Below are positions 55,041 through 64,000 of a stretch of DNA of 64,000 bases, in pieces (position 1 is the stretch's first letter; every line of letters starts with the position of its first letter). Origin of the DNA: Maritalea porphyrae (GTDB lineage Bacteria > Pseudomonadota > Alphaproteobacteria > Rhizobiales > Devosiaceae); the NCBI RefSeq assembly GCF_027213965.1, contig NZ_JAPWGX010000005.1, positions 1-64,000 on the forward strand, in the 5' to 3' direction. The translations under genes were made by a program, and so were the position numbers. The notes below the pieces were generated by a model. The model was not told the DNA's origin and made no database searches. It worked only from the letters and a program-made list of their open reading frames with translations.

Positions 55041-55066
55041 CATCAAATCGTGAAAGCGAAATAACT

Positions 55067-56992
55067 TTAGCCTTCAGGTTGCGGCTCAGTATCGCTACCA
55101 GCCAAACCATCGTCTTTTTTCTTTGTCGCAGCTTTACCAGCCTTTGGCACTGCTGAAACCTTAGGCTTGTCCGCATCGTCATCATCTTTGCGCTCGGGGC
55201 GTTTGCCCTCCATCAAAGCACGAAGTTCTTCGCCGGTAAGCGTTTCAAATTCGAGCAAAGACTGCGCAATATTTTCAAACAAGTCTTCGTTGTCATCAAT
55301 GATCTTGCGTGCCTCAGTCTCAGCCTCTTCAACCAGCCGGCGCACTTCTTCATCAATCAAGCGCGCTGTTTGGTCTGATATTTCAGCCTTTGCAGCACCA
55401 TAGAAGCCATTTGGATCAGATTTGAGAAGCACACGACCAAGTTTTTCGCTCATGCCCCATTCGGTCACCATCGAAGTGGCCAATTTGGTTGCGCCTTGAA
55501 TATCGCCAGCAGCACCTGAGGTTACTTTTTCAGGCCCAAATTTATGGATTTCAGCTTCACGGCCACCAAACATCATCACCAATTGCGCCAACCCTTTTTC
55601 CTTCGAGAAGGAATATTGGTCAGATTCTGGCAAGCTCATCACCATTCCAAGCGCACGACCGCGCGGAATAATGGTGGCTTTGTGAATTGGATCAAGAATG
55701 TCCGACTTCAACAAAGAGATCAACGCGTGACCAGCTTCGTGATAAGCGGTGTTCTTCTTCTCGTCTTCTTTCATTGCCATGGTGCGGCGTTCAGCGCCCA
55801 TCATCAATTTGTCTTTGGCGTCTTCAAACTCGGCCATAGTGACAAAACGCCGATTGCGACGGGCTGCCAACAATGCACTTTCATTGACCAAATTCATCAA
55901 TTCAGCACCAGAAAAACCAGGTGTGCCACGGGCTAGAATTTTCAAGTCCACATCAGGTGCCAATGGCACTTTGCGCACGTGTACTTTCAAGATTTTTTCA
56001 CGGCCACCAACATCAGGGTTTGGCACCACCACTTGACGGTCAAAACGGCCCGGACGCAGCAAAGCTGGGTCCAAAACATCAGGACGGTTGGTCGCTGCGA
56101 TCAAAATAATGCTTTCGTTCTCTTCAAAACCATCCATTTCAACCAAAAGCTGGTTCAACGTTTGCTCACGCTCATCGTTCCCCCCGCCAATGCCAGCGCC
56201 ACGAGAGCGGCCTACCGCATCAATCTCATCAATAAAGATGATACAAGGCGAGTTCTTTTTGGCTTGCTCAAACATGTCGCGCACGCGGCTTGCGCCAACG
56301 CCCACAAACATTTCAACAAAATCAGAACCAGAAATGGTGAAAAACGGCACTGCGGCTTCGCCCGCCACAGAACGTGCAAGCAATGTCTTACCCGTACCCG
56401 GAGGGCCCACCAACAATACGCCTCTTGGAATTTTGCCGCCCAAGCGTTGGAATTTGCCAGGATCGCGCAAATATTCAACGATCTCTTCCAAATCCTGCTT
56501 GGCTTCATCAACACCGGCCACATCTTCAAATGTAATTTTGCCTTGCGCTTCGGTCAGCAATTTGGCGCGTGATTTGCCAAAGCCCATCGCACCCCCTTTG
56601 CCGCCGCCCTGCATTTGGCGGATAAAGAAGAACCAAACGGCAATAATAACAATAAATGGCAACCAAGATGACAAGAGGATCGACCAAAATGGGCTACCCT
56701 CTGGGTCACGTGCTTCAATGCTCACCCCGCGAGCTTCCAAGCGTGAGATCACATCAACACCGGTTGGGATATTGGTTTCGAATGTGCTGCCATTGTTCAA
56801 TGTGCCGCGAAGCACATTTTTGGTGATGATCACACTGCTTACATTGCCAGCATCCACCTCAGAGACGAACTCTGAATAGGTGCGATGACCAATGCTTGCG
56901 CTTTGTGTCGTCGTGTTAAAGACCTGAAACAGGCCCAACAAAAGGACCAAAATCACAGTCCAAATGGCGAAGTTTCTAAAATTGCCGTTCAT
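55067..56992 (-). CDS. ftsH: ATP-dependent zinc metalloprotease FtsH
   Basis: A membrane-bound AAA+ protease for membrane quality control and turnover of RpoH and LpxC in enterics. The 641-residue protein has two membrane helices (about 8-26 and 106-124), Walker A GPPGTGKT at 196-203, the second region of homology with [20 protein letters not shown], and the zinc site HEAGH at 418-422. The C-terminal 40 residues are a Lys/Asp-rich tail. I chose ATG 56992. It lies downstream of tilS in the usual order; the 158-base gap between them shows no gene. Confidence 0.97.
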   Translation of the reverse strand: MNGNFRNFAIWTVILVLLLGLFQVFNTTTQSASIGHRTYSEFVSEVDAGNVSSVIITKNVLRGTLNNGSTFETNIPTGVDVISRLEARGVSIEARDPEGSPFWSILLSSWLPFIVIIAVWFFFIRQMQGGGKGGAMGFGKSRAKLLTEAQGKITFEDVAGVDEAKQDLEEIVEYLRDPGKFQRLGGKIPRGVLLVGPPGTGKTLLARSVAGEAAVPFFTISGSDFVEMFVGVGASRVRDMFEQAKKNSPCIIFIDEIDAVGRSRGAGIGGGNDEREQTLNQLLVEMDGFEENESIILIAATNRPDVLDPALLRPGRFDRQVVVPNPDVGGREKILKVHVRKVPLAPDVDLKILARGTPGFSGAELMNLVNESALLAARRNRRFVTMAEFEDAKDKLMMGAERRTMAMKEDEKKNTAYHEAGHALISLLKSDILDPIHKATIIPRGRALGMVMSLPESDQYSFSKEKGLAQLVMMFGGREAEIHKFGPEKVTSGAAGDIQGATKLATSMVTEWGMSEKLGRVLLKSDPNGFYGAAKAEISDQTARLIDEEVRRLVEEAETEARKIIDDNEDLFENIAQSLLEFETLTGEELRALMEGKRPERKDDDDADKPKVSAVPKAGKAATKKKDDGLAGSDTEPQPEG

Positions 56993-57150
56993 TAATCCTG
57001 CCTTGGATTTGTCGCTCCGCGCGTGCGCGAAGCTGATCTCGAAATTAGTTATCGCGAATGTAGGCACCCTGCCCCTCAGTTACAAGGGGCGTTTCGCCTC
57101 AGTCTTGGACAACATTGCGTTGCCAAAATCTAACACTAAAGGTGTTAACG

Positions 57151-58449
57151 TTAGATCAGCGCATTTGGACCAAAAACGCGAAAAATATCCACCCCGTCGG
57201 CCAAAACGTGCTCCCCAATGGCCAAAATCTGTTGGTCCGCCACAATAAGGGGCGCAGCTTGAACCGCTTGCATGGGCACATGAGCCAAACCGGGCAATAG
57301 AGTGTCCAACATATTGCGTGTAATTTCAATCGCAGGTGCAACACAAACTGGTGATGTCCGATCTTGGGCCACGATAATTTGAAACCGATTATCCCAGCGC
57401 ACCGAGCTGCCTGCCACCAAAGACATCGATTCGTTTCTCAGTCGCCCCGCCTCGCGAAAAATCTGCACGATCCCGTCTTTGAGAGTTATCCCACAGCCTC
57501 CAAGCGTGAGCCCCTTAAAACCAAATATTCCTGCCTGCAAATGCTCATAAAGCGTCTCCACCTGGCTAAGGGTCGGCATTTGGGTCGCACCACCCGCATC
57601 ATCGAGCGCGCGTGCGAGCAACCGAATGCCAATCTCTGTTGGTTGTTTGATGAGTGCCGACAAGTCAAAAAACAAACACCCAAAAGGATCAATTACAAAT
57701 TGATCTTCATAAAGCTGCTCGGTCAATTCGTTCAACGCCTGGTCAGCCCGGCGCAAGCGCTTGGCCGACAGACCGATCATATTTGCACTCAAACCAGCCT
57801 CTACCATCTTGGGCATAAAGCTGCGCCAGCGCACCCGTTCAAAATGCGCATCTGTGTTTGATGGATCATCGACTGGCGTCAATTCGTTTGCCCGCACAAA
57901 TGCTTCAAGCTGTAAGTGTGTCACATCCAATAAGGGACGAAATACAAATAAGCCTTCGCGCACACTAATTTTTGCCATGCCCCCGAGGCCGCTCACCCCG
58001 CTCCCGCGCGATAAGCGCATCATCACGGTTTCCGCTTGATCATCACTATGATGACCGGTAAGCAAGCAATTGATCCCTAGTTCTTCCATGGCATTGCCGA
58101 TCAGCCCATAGCGCAACGCACGTGCTTTCTCTTGCAATCGAGATTGTGGGTTGTCTATTTGACCAACGAGTATTTGAACATCAAAGCCTAAATCTTCTGC
58201 CACTGTTGCAACAAATTTCGTTTCCAATTTGGCTGCTTCGCGCAACCCATGGTCAACGCTGAACACAACAACTTTGGGCGGCGTGTCTTGCAATTCGCAC
58301 CAGCGCGCGACCAGCAGCATCAACGCCAAACTGTCAGCGCCACCAGACACAGCAAGGCCAAGTTGATGTTCGTTTTGAACGGGCGCAAAAAGCAAGCTAA
58401 CCCGGTCAGGATCGTCCAAAGGAAAATCGGTGATCGGCCCGCTTAACAT
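57151..58449 (-). CDS. tilS: tRNA(Ile)-lysidine synthase
   Basis: Converts C34 of the CAU-anticodon isoleucine tRNA to lysidine, making it read AUA; an essential step in most bacteria. The 432-residue protein has the N-type PP-loop SGGADS at 35-40, the following LLTGHHSDDQAETVMMRLSRGSG segment, and a more variable C-terminal part of about 200 residues. Its start overlaps the cpoB stop by seven bases, so it is translated in the pal-cpoB-tilS order. Confidence 0.93.
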   Translation of the reverse strand: MLSGPITDFPLDDPDRVSLLFAPVQNEHQLGLAVSGGADSLALMLLVARWCELQDTPPKVVVFSVDHGLREAAKLETKFVATVAEDLGFDVQILVGQIDNPQSRLQEKARALRYGLIGNAMEELGINCLLTGHHSDDQAETVMMRLSRGSGVSGLGGMAKISVREGLFVFRPLLDVTHLQLEAFVRANELTPVDDPSNTDAHFERVRWRSFMPKMVEAGLSANMIGLSAKRLRRADQALNELTEQLYEDQFVIDPFGCLFFDLSALIKQPTEIGIRLLARALDDAGGATQMPTLSQVETLYEHLQAGIFGFKGLTLGGCGITLKDGIVQIFREAGRLRNESMSLVAGSSVRWDNRFQIIVAQDRTSPVCVAPAIEITRNMLDTLLPGLAHVPMQAVQAAPLIVADQQILAIGEHVLADGVDIFRVFGPNALI

Positions 58450-59435
58450 TGGGACTTTCTTTGTTCTTCTTTAACGCGCGCGGTAAAGGCTTTGGCCTGG
58501 TTTGGATATTTGCGCAAAACTTCAATGAAAGTGCGGCAGGCGGTTTCTCGCTCACCCGTATTGGCCAAGACAATACCAAGCTTTAACACCATATCTGGTG
58601 CCCTTGCTGCATTTGGGAAGCTCTCATAACCCGCCAAGAAAACTTCTGCGGCTTCTTCGTTTTCTCCATTCTGCATCAAAGCTTCACCAAGCCAATGATA
58701 GGCATCAGCCGATTGTGGGTGCTTTGGATAAAGGGCGACGAACTGAGAAAACTGATCTTTAGCGAACAAATAGTCACCACGCACAATCGCTTCGTAACCC
58801 GCTTCATACTGCGCATCACCGTCCGCTTCGGATAATGTTGTGCCCGGGTTAAAACTCAGATCAAGGGGCTGCCCGCTTTCTTCAAGAACAATTGTGCCAA
58901 GCGTTGTTTCTGGTGCACCAAGTGTTTGGGTGTCAGCGGTTGTGGCTTCAGTTTGGGTCTGCGGCAACCCCTCAGACAGCGTCACGCTGTCCGGTTGGGG
59001 TGCCGCACTAGTTTTTCCCAAAGAACCGCCTTCCTGTTCTTGGAACCGAAATTCGTAATCCTCTTGCATCCGTTCGATCAACGTCTGCATTTGGGTCAGC
59101 TGAAACTGCAAACCTTCTACTTGACCGTTGAGCACCCGCATTTGGTTTTCAATCTGGTCAAGGCGCACATTTATTTGCCCAACTTCGCGGCTTTGCCCAA
59201 CGCGAATGCGTTGGCTTTGAACAGGCGCCGCTGAACTGCCCAACAGGTTTTGCTGCATGGACAAAATATTGGCACCCAATTGGTCAGCCTGCACACTCAA
59301 TGCATCAAGCCGCCCATCAACAGATGCGGGGTCCGATTTACCCGCAAAAGCCGAAAGGCTCAGCATGGCACCAACGAGCGCTGCGCCAACCATTAGCGGC
59401 ACGCGCGATCGCTTTGATTTCATTCTCATTGTCAT
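58443..59435 (-). CDS. cpoB: Tol-Pal coordinator CpoB (YbgF)
   Basis: A periplasmic protein that links peptidoglycan synthesis with outer-membrane constriction. From ATG 59435, with GGGAG upstream, it has 330 residues: a basic N-terminus and signal sequence (VPLMVGAALVGAMLSLSAFA), a coiled-coil trimerisation region (about 35-110), an acidic Thr/Gln-rich linker, and a C-terminal TPR domain (DAQYEAGYEAIVRGDYLFAK onward). It follows pal after a terminator and overlaps tilS. Confidence 0.92.
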   Translation of the reverse strand: MTMRMKSKRSRVPLMVGAALVGAMLSLSAFAGKSDPASVDGRLDALSVQADQLGANILSMQQNLLGSSAAPVQSQRIRVGQSREVGQINVRLDQIENQMRVLNGQVEGLQFQLTQMQTLIERMQEDYEFRFQEQEGGSLGKTSAAPQPDSVTLSEGLPQTQTEATTADTQTLGAPETTLGTIVLEESGQPLDLSFNPGTTLSEADGDAQYEAGYEAIVRGDYLFAKDQFSQFVALYPKHPQSADAYHWLGEALMQNGENEEAAEVFLAGYESFPNAARAPDMVLKLGIVLANTGERETACRTFIEVLRKYPNQAKAFTARVKEEQRKSQC

Positions 59436-59531
59436 AGCCACTCCCGTCCAAAGTAAACGTAAACCGCCCAACTGTTGGGCTTTGTTCCTTTGTAAATCTG
59501 TTTGGGGACCCACGTAAAACAAAATTGCGAC

Positions 59532-59566
59532 AAAAAAACGCCGGGATCGCATAACGAATCCCGGCG
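59532..59566 (-). terminator. Rho-independent terminator after pal
   Basis: On the minus strand CGCCGGGAT (59558-59566) pairs perfectly with ATCCCGGCG (59539-59547), followed by seven U (59532-59538). It lies between pal and cpoB, so cpoB probably needs read-through or its own promoter. Confidence 0.92.
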
Positions 59567-59598
59567 CCAGCCTCCAGTACTGAACGTTCGTCGTGTGA

Positions 59599-60087
59599 TT
59601 AAGGCACCAACACCGTCACAGCACGACGATTTTGTGACCAGCACGAAATATCGTTACACACCGCTACAGGTCGCTCTTTACCAAACGCCTTTGTGGTCAC
59701 ACGGCTTGAATTCACGCCCCGGCTAACCAAATAATTGACCACTGCCGAACCACGTCGGGCGCTCAAAGCAATGTTGTACTCACGTGTGCCACGCTCATCA
59801 GCGTGACCTTCAATCAGCACGCGATAGTTCGGGTAACGTCCCAACCAAACAGCTTGTTTGTCCAACGTCACTTTCGCTTCATCAGTCAGTATTGAGCTAT
59901 CGGTAGTGAAAAACACCCGATCGCCAACGCTAACCAAAAACTCTTGTTGCGTGCCAGGAGCCGCCTGCCCTGGCCCAAGATTGCCAACGCCGCCATTAGG
60001 TGTGCGCGCACAAGCTGCAACAACTGCAACAAGTGCGACAATCAAAATGCCTTTTAATAGGCTGGTGATTTTATGACCCATTTGCAT
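59599..60087 (-). CDS. pal: Peptidoglycan-associated lipoprotein Pal
   Basis: An outer-membrane lipoprotein that binds peptidoglycan and TolB. The 162-residue precursor has a signal peptide ending in a VAAC lipobox, with Cys26 the lipidated residue. A short linker follows, then the OmpA-like domain containing VLIEGHADERGTREYNIALSARR, the diaminopimelate-binding motif. Length is typical. AAGGACC precedes the ATG. A strong terminator follows, giving pal a defined transcript end within the tol-pal block. Confidence 0.96.
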   Translation of the reverse strand: MQMGHKITSLLKGILIVALVAVVAACARTPNGGVGNLGPGQAAPGTQQEFLVSVGDRVFFTTDSSILTDEAKVTLDKQAVWLGRYPNYRVLIEGHADERGTREYNIALSARRGSAVVNYLVSRGVNSSRVTTKAFGKERPVAVCNDISCWSQNRRAVTVLVP

Positions 60088-60231
60088 GGTCCTTGCTCCG
60101 AAATAGGGAAAATTCTAACGCCAATCTTTACCCCCCGTTATCTTAAAACCGGGTTCTCAAAGAAGGTTAATGCAGACCTAATCAGGCCAGATTATGTCCA
60201 ATCCTTACAGTTTAAGCGGTATTTCGTGCAT

Positions 60232-61050
60232 TTAGAAATATACAAATGACCGCATGGAGATACTGCCCATATTAACATGTTCGTTAAAAAACGCCAATTG
60301 GTCGCCTTCATGGGCAACCGCTGCCACATAAATTGCGGGAGAAAAATGCTCAAATGTTGGGTGTGCTTTTGCAAACAGCGTTTGCTTTGACTGTAATCCA
60401 GTTAAACCAGCATGATCCCCATCGCGCAAATAATTCCCAACATAATGGTCAAACTCTAGCGCAAAATCGCGTTGTTCGTCGTCCGCCCGCGCCACATGCA
60501 GATTGTGCACCACATTGCCACTGCCGATAATCATAACACCCTTTTCACGGAGTGATCGCAGCTGCGCTGCCAAATCATACTGATCGGCCAAACTCATGCT
60601 CATATCTATCGAAAGCTGAAACACCGGCACATCCGCCGCTGGAAACAGATGGCGCAGCACGGCCCACGCCCCATGGTCCAATCCCCACTCCATCGTTTCA
60701 TGTCCATTATGGTCCTGTAACAAGGCCGCGACTTCACGTGCCGCATCTGGGGCACCAACCGCTGGATATTGCACATCAAACAATTCTTGTGGAAAGCCGT
60801 AAAAATCATGGATGGTTTTAGGGCGTTCACTCACTTGAACAAGCGTTGTTCCGCGCGTTTCCCAATGGGCTGAAACACATAAAATGGCTTGCGGGGTTGG
60901 CAGCTTTTCACCCAGCTGCTGCCAACTCTTTGAAAATTCATTGCTGGTGATCGCATACATGGGGCTACCATGCCCCAAAAACAGCGCTGGCATTTTTGGA
61001 CTTGGCTTAAGCTGATCCAGCAAAGCTTGAAAATCGATAACGGCAGGCAT
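60232..61050 (-). CDS. DODA-type extradiol dioxygenase family protein
   Basis: A 272-residue cytoplasmic protein of the class III extradiol dioxygenase (LigB/YgiD/DODA) family. Metal-ligand histidines are visible in LFLGHGSPM, SAHWETRG and HNL of SGNVVHNLH; LDHGAWAVL is also conserved. Family members cleave catechols; YgiD acts on DOPA. The substrate here is unknown. ATG 61050 is preferred to the frame from 61092. It lies between tolB and pal on the same strand, an insertion into the usual order, with 143 bases to pal. Confidence 0.88.
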   Translation of the reverse strand: MPAVIDFQALLDQLKPSPKMPALFLGHGSPMYAITSNEFSKSWQQLGEKLPTPQAILCVSAHWETRGTTLVQVSERPKTIHDFYGFPQELFDVQYPAVGAPDAAREVAALLQDHNGHETMEWGLDHGAWAVLRHLFPAADVPVFQLSIDMSMSLADQYDLAAQLRSLREKGVMIIGSGNVVHNLHVARADDEQRDFALEFDHYVGNYLRDGDHAGLTGLQSKQTLFAKAHPTFEHFSPAIYVAAVAHEGDQLAFFNEHVNMGSISMRSFVYF

Positions 61051-61153
61051 AGGGCACAACTCTTTGCTCTCCAGTCCCCGTTTTGAGGACAAAAAGCAAA
61101 GCTAAGAGCCACACACCTTTAGATCAAGTACGCACAAAAACCATACCGTGGAA

Positions 61154-62467
61154 CTATTTCAACAATGGTGACCATGTTGGATCCGAGGCGAAAGTCTCTG
61201 TTGGGATACGCAATTCATTGCGCCCCCAAATGTCGATTGAATAGAGTTGGGGTCCGCTATCTCCACCCGGATCTTTAAAGAACATGAGTACCCGCCCGTT
61301 TGGTGCCCAGGTTGGCCCCTCCATCAAATAACTTGATGAAAGAATGCGCTCACCAGAACCGTCTTGGCGCATAGTGCCAATGTGGAACTGCCCTTCACTT
61401 TGTTTGGTGAAAGCAATTAGGTCACCTTTTGGCGACCACACCGGGGTCGAATAACGCCCTTCTCCGAAACTGATGCGCTGCGCACCACCGCCATTTGAAT
61501 TCATCACATAGATTTGTTGCGAACCACCGCGATCAGACTCAAAGGCCAAACGCGACCCGTCCGGTGAAAAACTGGGGCTTGTGTCAATGGCTGCACCACT
61601 GGTTAATGCCGCCGGTTTACGCTGCTGCAAATTCATCAAATAGAGGTTAGTATTTGCGCCATTGGTCACGCTGAACGCTAGATTTTGCCCGTCTGGCGAA
61701 AAGCGCGGGGACAAGGTCATCTTGCCAAAATCCGCCACCCTTTGCTGTTTGCCGGTCGACAAATCTAGCAAATAAATCTGGGGCACATCGCCGGCAAAAT
61801 TCATATAGGAAAGCAAATTGCCTCGTGGCGAATAACGAGGCGTGAGCACAATGCTGTCACCGCGCGTCAAATATTGAACATTGGCGCCGTCTTGATCCAT
61901 AATCGCCAAGCGTTTTGTGCGGTTCGCTTTGGGACCGCTCTCTGCCACATAGACCACGCGGGTATCAAAATAGCCGCTTTCCCCGGTCAATTTGGCATAA
62001 ATTGCATCCGCCACAATATGGGCAACCCGACGGGTGTTCTTGCGGTCCGCGGCAAAGCTTTCACCAAAAGCTTGCGCGCCTTCAACAACATCCCACAAGC
62101 GCACATCCGCGCGGATTTGCCCACCAACTTCATTGACACTCCCCATCACCAGAGCATCCGCTTGTGCGTTGCGCCACGCACCAAAGTCAGGATTTGCGTT
62201 CACATCCCCCTGCTTCAACGGTAGTTGACTTTCACTCATCGGTGCAAACAAACCTGAGCGCTTCAAATCCGCAACAACGATCGAGGTGATCTCGGCCGCC
62301 AATTGTGGGTCCGATGAAGAAAAAACCGGCACACCGATCGGCATGGGTTCAAAATCGCCACCCGACACAACAATTTTCACCAATGCGCTAGCGGGGTTTG
62401 AAAAGGCGGCAACGCCAGCACCGGCCATGCCCAGTTTCAACGCCTGTCGTCTGCTCAAATCAATCAT
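61154..62467 (-). CDS. tolB: Tol-Pal translocation protein TolB
   Basis: The periplasmic propeller protein that binds Pal and TolA. The 437-residue precursor has an N-terminal TolB domain ([12 protein letters not shown]) and five propeller repeats with the usual SPDG blades ([58 protein letters not shown]). The N-terminus [19 protein letters not shown] is a twin-arginine-type signal rather than the common Sec type, with cleavage after NPASA. ATG 62467 has AGGAAG upstream. tolA is directly upstream. Confidence 0.95.
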   Translation of the reverse strand: MIDLSRRQALKLGMAGAGVAAFSNPASALVKIVVSGGDFEPMPIGVPVFSSSDPQLAAEITSIVVADLKRSGLFAPMSESQLPLKQGDVNANPDFGAWRNAQADALVMGSVNEVGGQIRADVRLWDVVEGAQAFGESFAADRKNTRRVAHIVADAIYAKLTGESGYFDTRVVYVAESGPKANRTKRLAIMDQDGANVQYLTRGDSIVLTPRYSPRGNLLSYMNFAGDVPQIYLLDLSTGKQQRVADFGKMTLSPRFSPDGQNLAFSVTNGANTNLYLMNLQQRKPAALTSGAAIDTSPSFSPDGSRLAFESDRGGSQQIYVMNSNGGGAQRISFGEGRYSTPVWSPKGDLIAFTKQSEGQFHIGTMRQDGSGERILSSSYLMEGPTWAPNGRVLMFFKDPGGDSGPQLYSIDIWGRNELRIPTETFASDPTWSPLLK

Positions 62468-62503
62468 GGTTCTTCCTAACAACCTTACATCCTCAAGATG
62501 CTA

Positions 62504-63547
62504 CTAGAGCAAATCCTTGGGATCAAATTTAACTTCAATCTGGCGCCACTCATCAAACTTGCTTGCATCCAGTGTGTAGGGCGCACACCGTCTCACGGCC
62601 CGTTGCGCAGCGCTTGCGGTGGCAACGCCTACGCTATTTTGGATGGAGATCTCCAACACTTGCGGCGTACCCGCAACAGATCCATCCCGGTTCATATCAA
62701 TCAACAAACGCACAAATAGCCCATCAACTTCTTTCGCCGAAATTGGTACCAACCAGCATTTGCGCATTTGCGCAGCAAGCGCGGCTTTTTCCGATTGGGT
62801 CAACCGCGCCGCAGTACCAGTTGTCTTGCCTGCCGTTTTGGTGCCCCCACTTCCTGTGGTTGCGCCGCGACTATCTTCTTTGTTGATAATGTCAGAAATC
62901 TTGTCCGCTTTTTCCGCATTGTCCGTTGTTTTTGACGTCTCGGCTTTGGGTGCAGATTGTGAACGCGCTTGGTCCAAAGCAGCCGTCAACATTGGCGGGC
63001 TTGGCGCCTGCACTTCCGCTTCCGTTGCTGCATCATTTGCCGCAATCACCTGCTCAATAGGGTCTGGCACTTGTGGCACTGGCTCTGGTGTTGGCTCGGG
63101 CTCCGGTGCAGGGGTTGGCGCTGGTGGCGTTGGCACAACAGGCTCAGGCTCTGGCACCACTTCAGGCTGTGGCCGCACAGGAATATTTTCCACCGGTTTT
63201 GGCTCAATCACCGGCTCCGGTTGCGGTTCTGGCGCTGTTTGATCGGTTGGCGCAGGCGTTACATTTTGAGTTTCTTCAGGCTTGGCCTGGTCTTCTTGTG
63301 TATTCCCCGTCGGTTCAGCAATTTGGGCAGCTTCAGTGCTGTCGACCGCTGACGGGGTTTCGGTTTCAATAACGGTACTATCAAGCGAACCAAACCGAAC
63401 GTTTGAAATGCTTTCAATCGGCACCAATTCAATCGGGATCGCCTCAACTTCGGTTGGGTCAAACGGCTCCGCGCCGCCGAGCGACAAAAGCCCGACAGCC
63501 AACAAGGCCGTGTGAAGTGCAACTGAAATGCCTAAACCGATCCGCAT
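62504..63547 (-). CDS. tolA: Tol system protein TolA
   Basis: TolA spans the periplasm from TolQR to TolB/Pal. The 347-residue protein has one N-terminal membrane helix (about 6-24, ISVALHTALLAVGLLSLG), then a Pro/Glu/Val/Thr-rich periplasmic stalk with many PEP and EP repeats (about 95-165). The C-terminal TolA/TonB-like domain (CWLVPISAKEVDGLFVRLLIDMNRDGS onward) is intact. The stalk is Pro-rich rather than the Ala/Lys helix of enterics, as often in alphaproteobacteria. Between tolR (five-base gap) and tolB. Confidence 0.9.
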   Translation of the reverse strand: MRIGLGISVALHTALLAVGLLSLGGAEPFDPTEVEAIPIELVPIESISNVRFGSLDSTVIETETPSAVDSTEAAQIAEPTGNTQEDQAKPEETQNVTPAPTDQTAPEPQPEPVIEPKPVENIPVRPQPEVVPEPEPVVPTPPAPTPAPEPEPTPEPVPQVPDPIEQVIAANDAATEAEVQAPSPPMLTAALDQARSQSAPKAETSKTTDNAEKADKISDIINKEDSRGATTGSGGTKTAGKTTGTAARLTQSEKAALAAQMRKCWLVPISAKEVDGLFVRLLIDMNRDGSVAGTPQVLEISIQNSVGVATASAAQRAVRRCAPYTLDASKFDEWRQIEVKFDPKDLL

Positions 63548-63552
63548 GCTGG

Positions 63553-63999
63553 CTACTGCCCCTGCTCCTGCTCGGTAATCAAGCCAATTTTGGTATATCC
63601 AGCGCCAGACAATTGGCCCATGACTTTCATCACAGAACCATAATCAGCAACGGTGTCACCGCGCACATAAATACGTTCGTCCGTGCCATTTGGCGCTGCG
63701 GCTTCAATTGTTAAAATCAGCTCTGCTGGGTCAATCTTATCTTCCCCAACATAAATATCGCCCGACGATGTAACCGAAACGGTGACCGGTTTGCTCTCGG
63801 TGTTCAAAGACTTTGCTTGGCTTTGGGGCAGATCAATCGGCACACCAACGGTCAGCAAAGGCGCTGCCACCATGAAGACAATCAAGAGCACCAGCATCAC
63901 GTCCACGAGAGGGGTCACGTTGATTTCGCTCATGGGCTGACTTTTGCCGCGCCGTCCTCTGCGTCTGCTCGAGCGACCACCGCCCACGCTCATACCCAT
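63553..63999 (-). CDS. tolR: Tol system proton-channel subunit TolR
   Basis: TolR with TolQ forms the proton-driven motor of the Tol system. The 148-residue protein has a Gly/Arg-rich N-terminus, one membrane helix (about 31-52) preceded by SEINVTPLVDVMLVLLIVF, whose Asp is the conserved protonated residue, and a periplasmic ExbD/TolR domain. The start at 63999 touches the window edge, so a slightly longer N-terminus is possible; ATG 63993 is another option. tolQ should lie just beyond the right edge. Confidence 0.94.
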   Translation of the reverse strand: MGMSVGGGRSSRRRGRRGKSQPMSEINVTPLVDVMLVLLIVFMVAAPLLTVGVPIDLPQSQAKSLNTESKPVTVSVTSSGDIYVGEDKIDPAELILTIEAAAPNGTDERIYVRGDTVADYGSVMKVMGQLSGAGYTKIGLITEQEQGQ

Positions 64000-64000
64000 T

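Noticed and set aside
62504-63547. Tandem repeat region in tolA as a possible CRISPR-like or minisatellite array
   Set aside because: The repetition is Pro-Glu codon repetition in the periplasmic stalk, without regular repeat-spacer units.
1-64000. tRNA, rRNA, tmRNA, CRISPR arrays, prophage genes, toxin-antitoxin pairs and insertion sequences
   Set aside because: Reading the intergenic regions showed no T-loop-like GGTTCGA tRNA signatures, no regularly spaced repeats, and no transposase or integrase. A computed search could still find a missed small RNA.

Overview
The window is a chromosomal segment of an alphaproteobacterium, most likely of the Rhizobiales/Hyphomicrobiales. The reasons are the CtrA-ChpT-SciP cell-cycle set, FlbD, EipA (DUF1134), an RpoH sigma factor with alphaproteobacterial neighbours, a serC leader element, and a flagellar gene order that matches the Caulobacter fliF-fliG-flbE-fliN-flbD-flhA series. 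Base composition is moderate by eye (about half GC), lower than most soil rhizobia; a marine relative of Devosiaceae such as Maritalea is only a guess. I see no rRNA, tRNA, CRISPR array, prophage or insertion sequence. Almost all of the sequence is core chromosome.

Layout. 1-353: palindromic intergenic repeat. 354-1496: mnmA (minus). 1787-4264: fliK-flgD behind a textbook sigma-54 promoter. 4286-6668: a DMT exporter divergent from a MocR regulator. 6813-14592: sciP, then fliF-fliG-fliH-fliN-flbD-flhA behind a CtrA-like box. 14593-23240: small housekeeping and accessory genes (GFA protein, methyltransferase, sulfatase-modifying-like protein, L-serine dehydratase, ArsP-like permease with ArsR regulator, ABC exporter, ArfB, TauE/SafE permease). 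23507-26367: fliJ and fliI divergent from ctrA. 26432-32593: cheR, cheB, cheY, cheW, cheA and chpT (all minus). 32733-38351: envelope and regulatory genes (YHS protein, EipA, coiled-coil membrane protein, RluD-type synthase, RpoH, PaiB). 38374-42522: thiN and the TPP-riboswitch-controlled thiBPQ transporter. 42528-51772: a large acidic membrane protein, purA, a DMT exporter, slyX, a VOC protein, serA-serC and an outer-membrane beta-barrel. 51927-63999: a DMT exporter, then a long minus-strand envelope block tolR-tolA-tolB-(dioxygenase)-pal-cpoB-tilS-ftsH-(lysE)-glmM.

How it fits together. The window holds several layers of one circuit. ChpT would pass phosphate to CtrA. CtrA would activate early flagellar genes such as fliF, and SciP would restrain CtrA. 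FlbD in the fliF operon would activate later sigma-54 flagellar genes such as fliK. The chemotaxis operon lies between ctrA and chpT. The envelope genes (Tol-Pal, EipA, FtsH, GlmM) are typical partners of cell-division control in this class.

I did not find a clearly new biological system. The more unusual points are regulatory: a dense GANTC cluster before ctrA, inverted repeats in the rpoH and cheA leaders, a possible MocR operator, and a perfect-armed palindrome between tauE and fliJ. Others concern proteins: a CheA with a second CheW-like domain and a receiver, a TolB with a twin-arginine-type signal, and two poorly characterised envelope proteins at 34100 and 42528.
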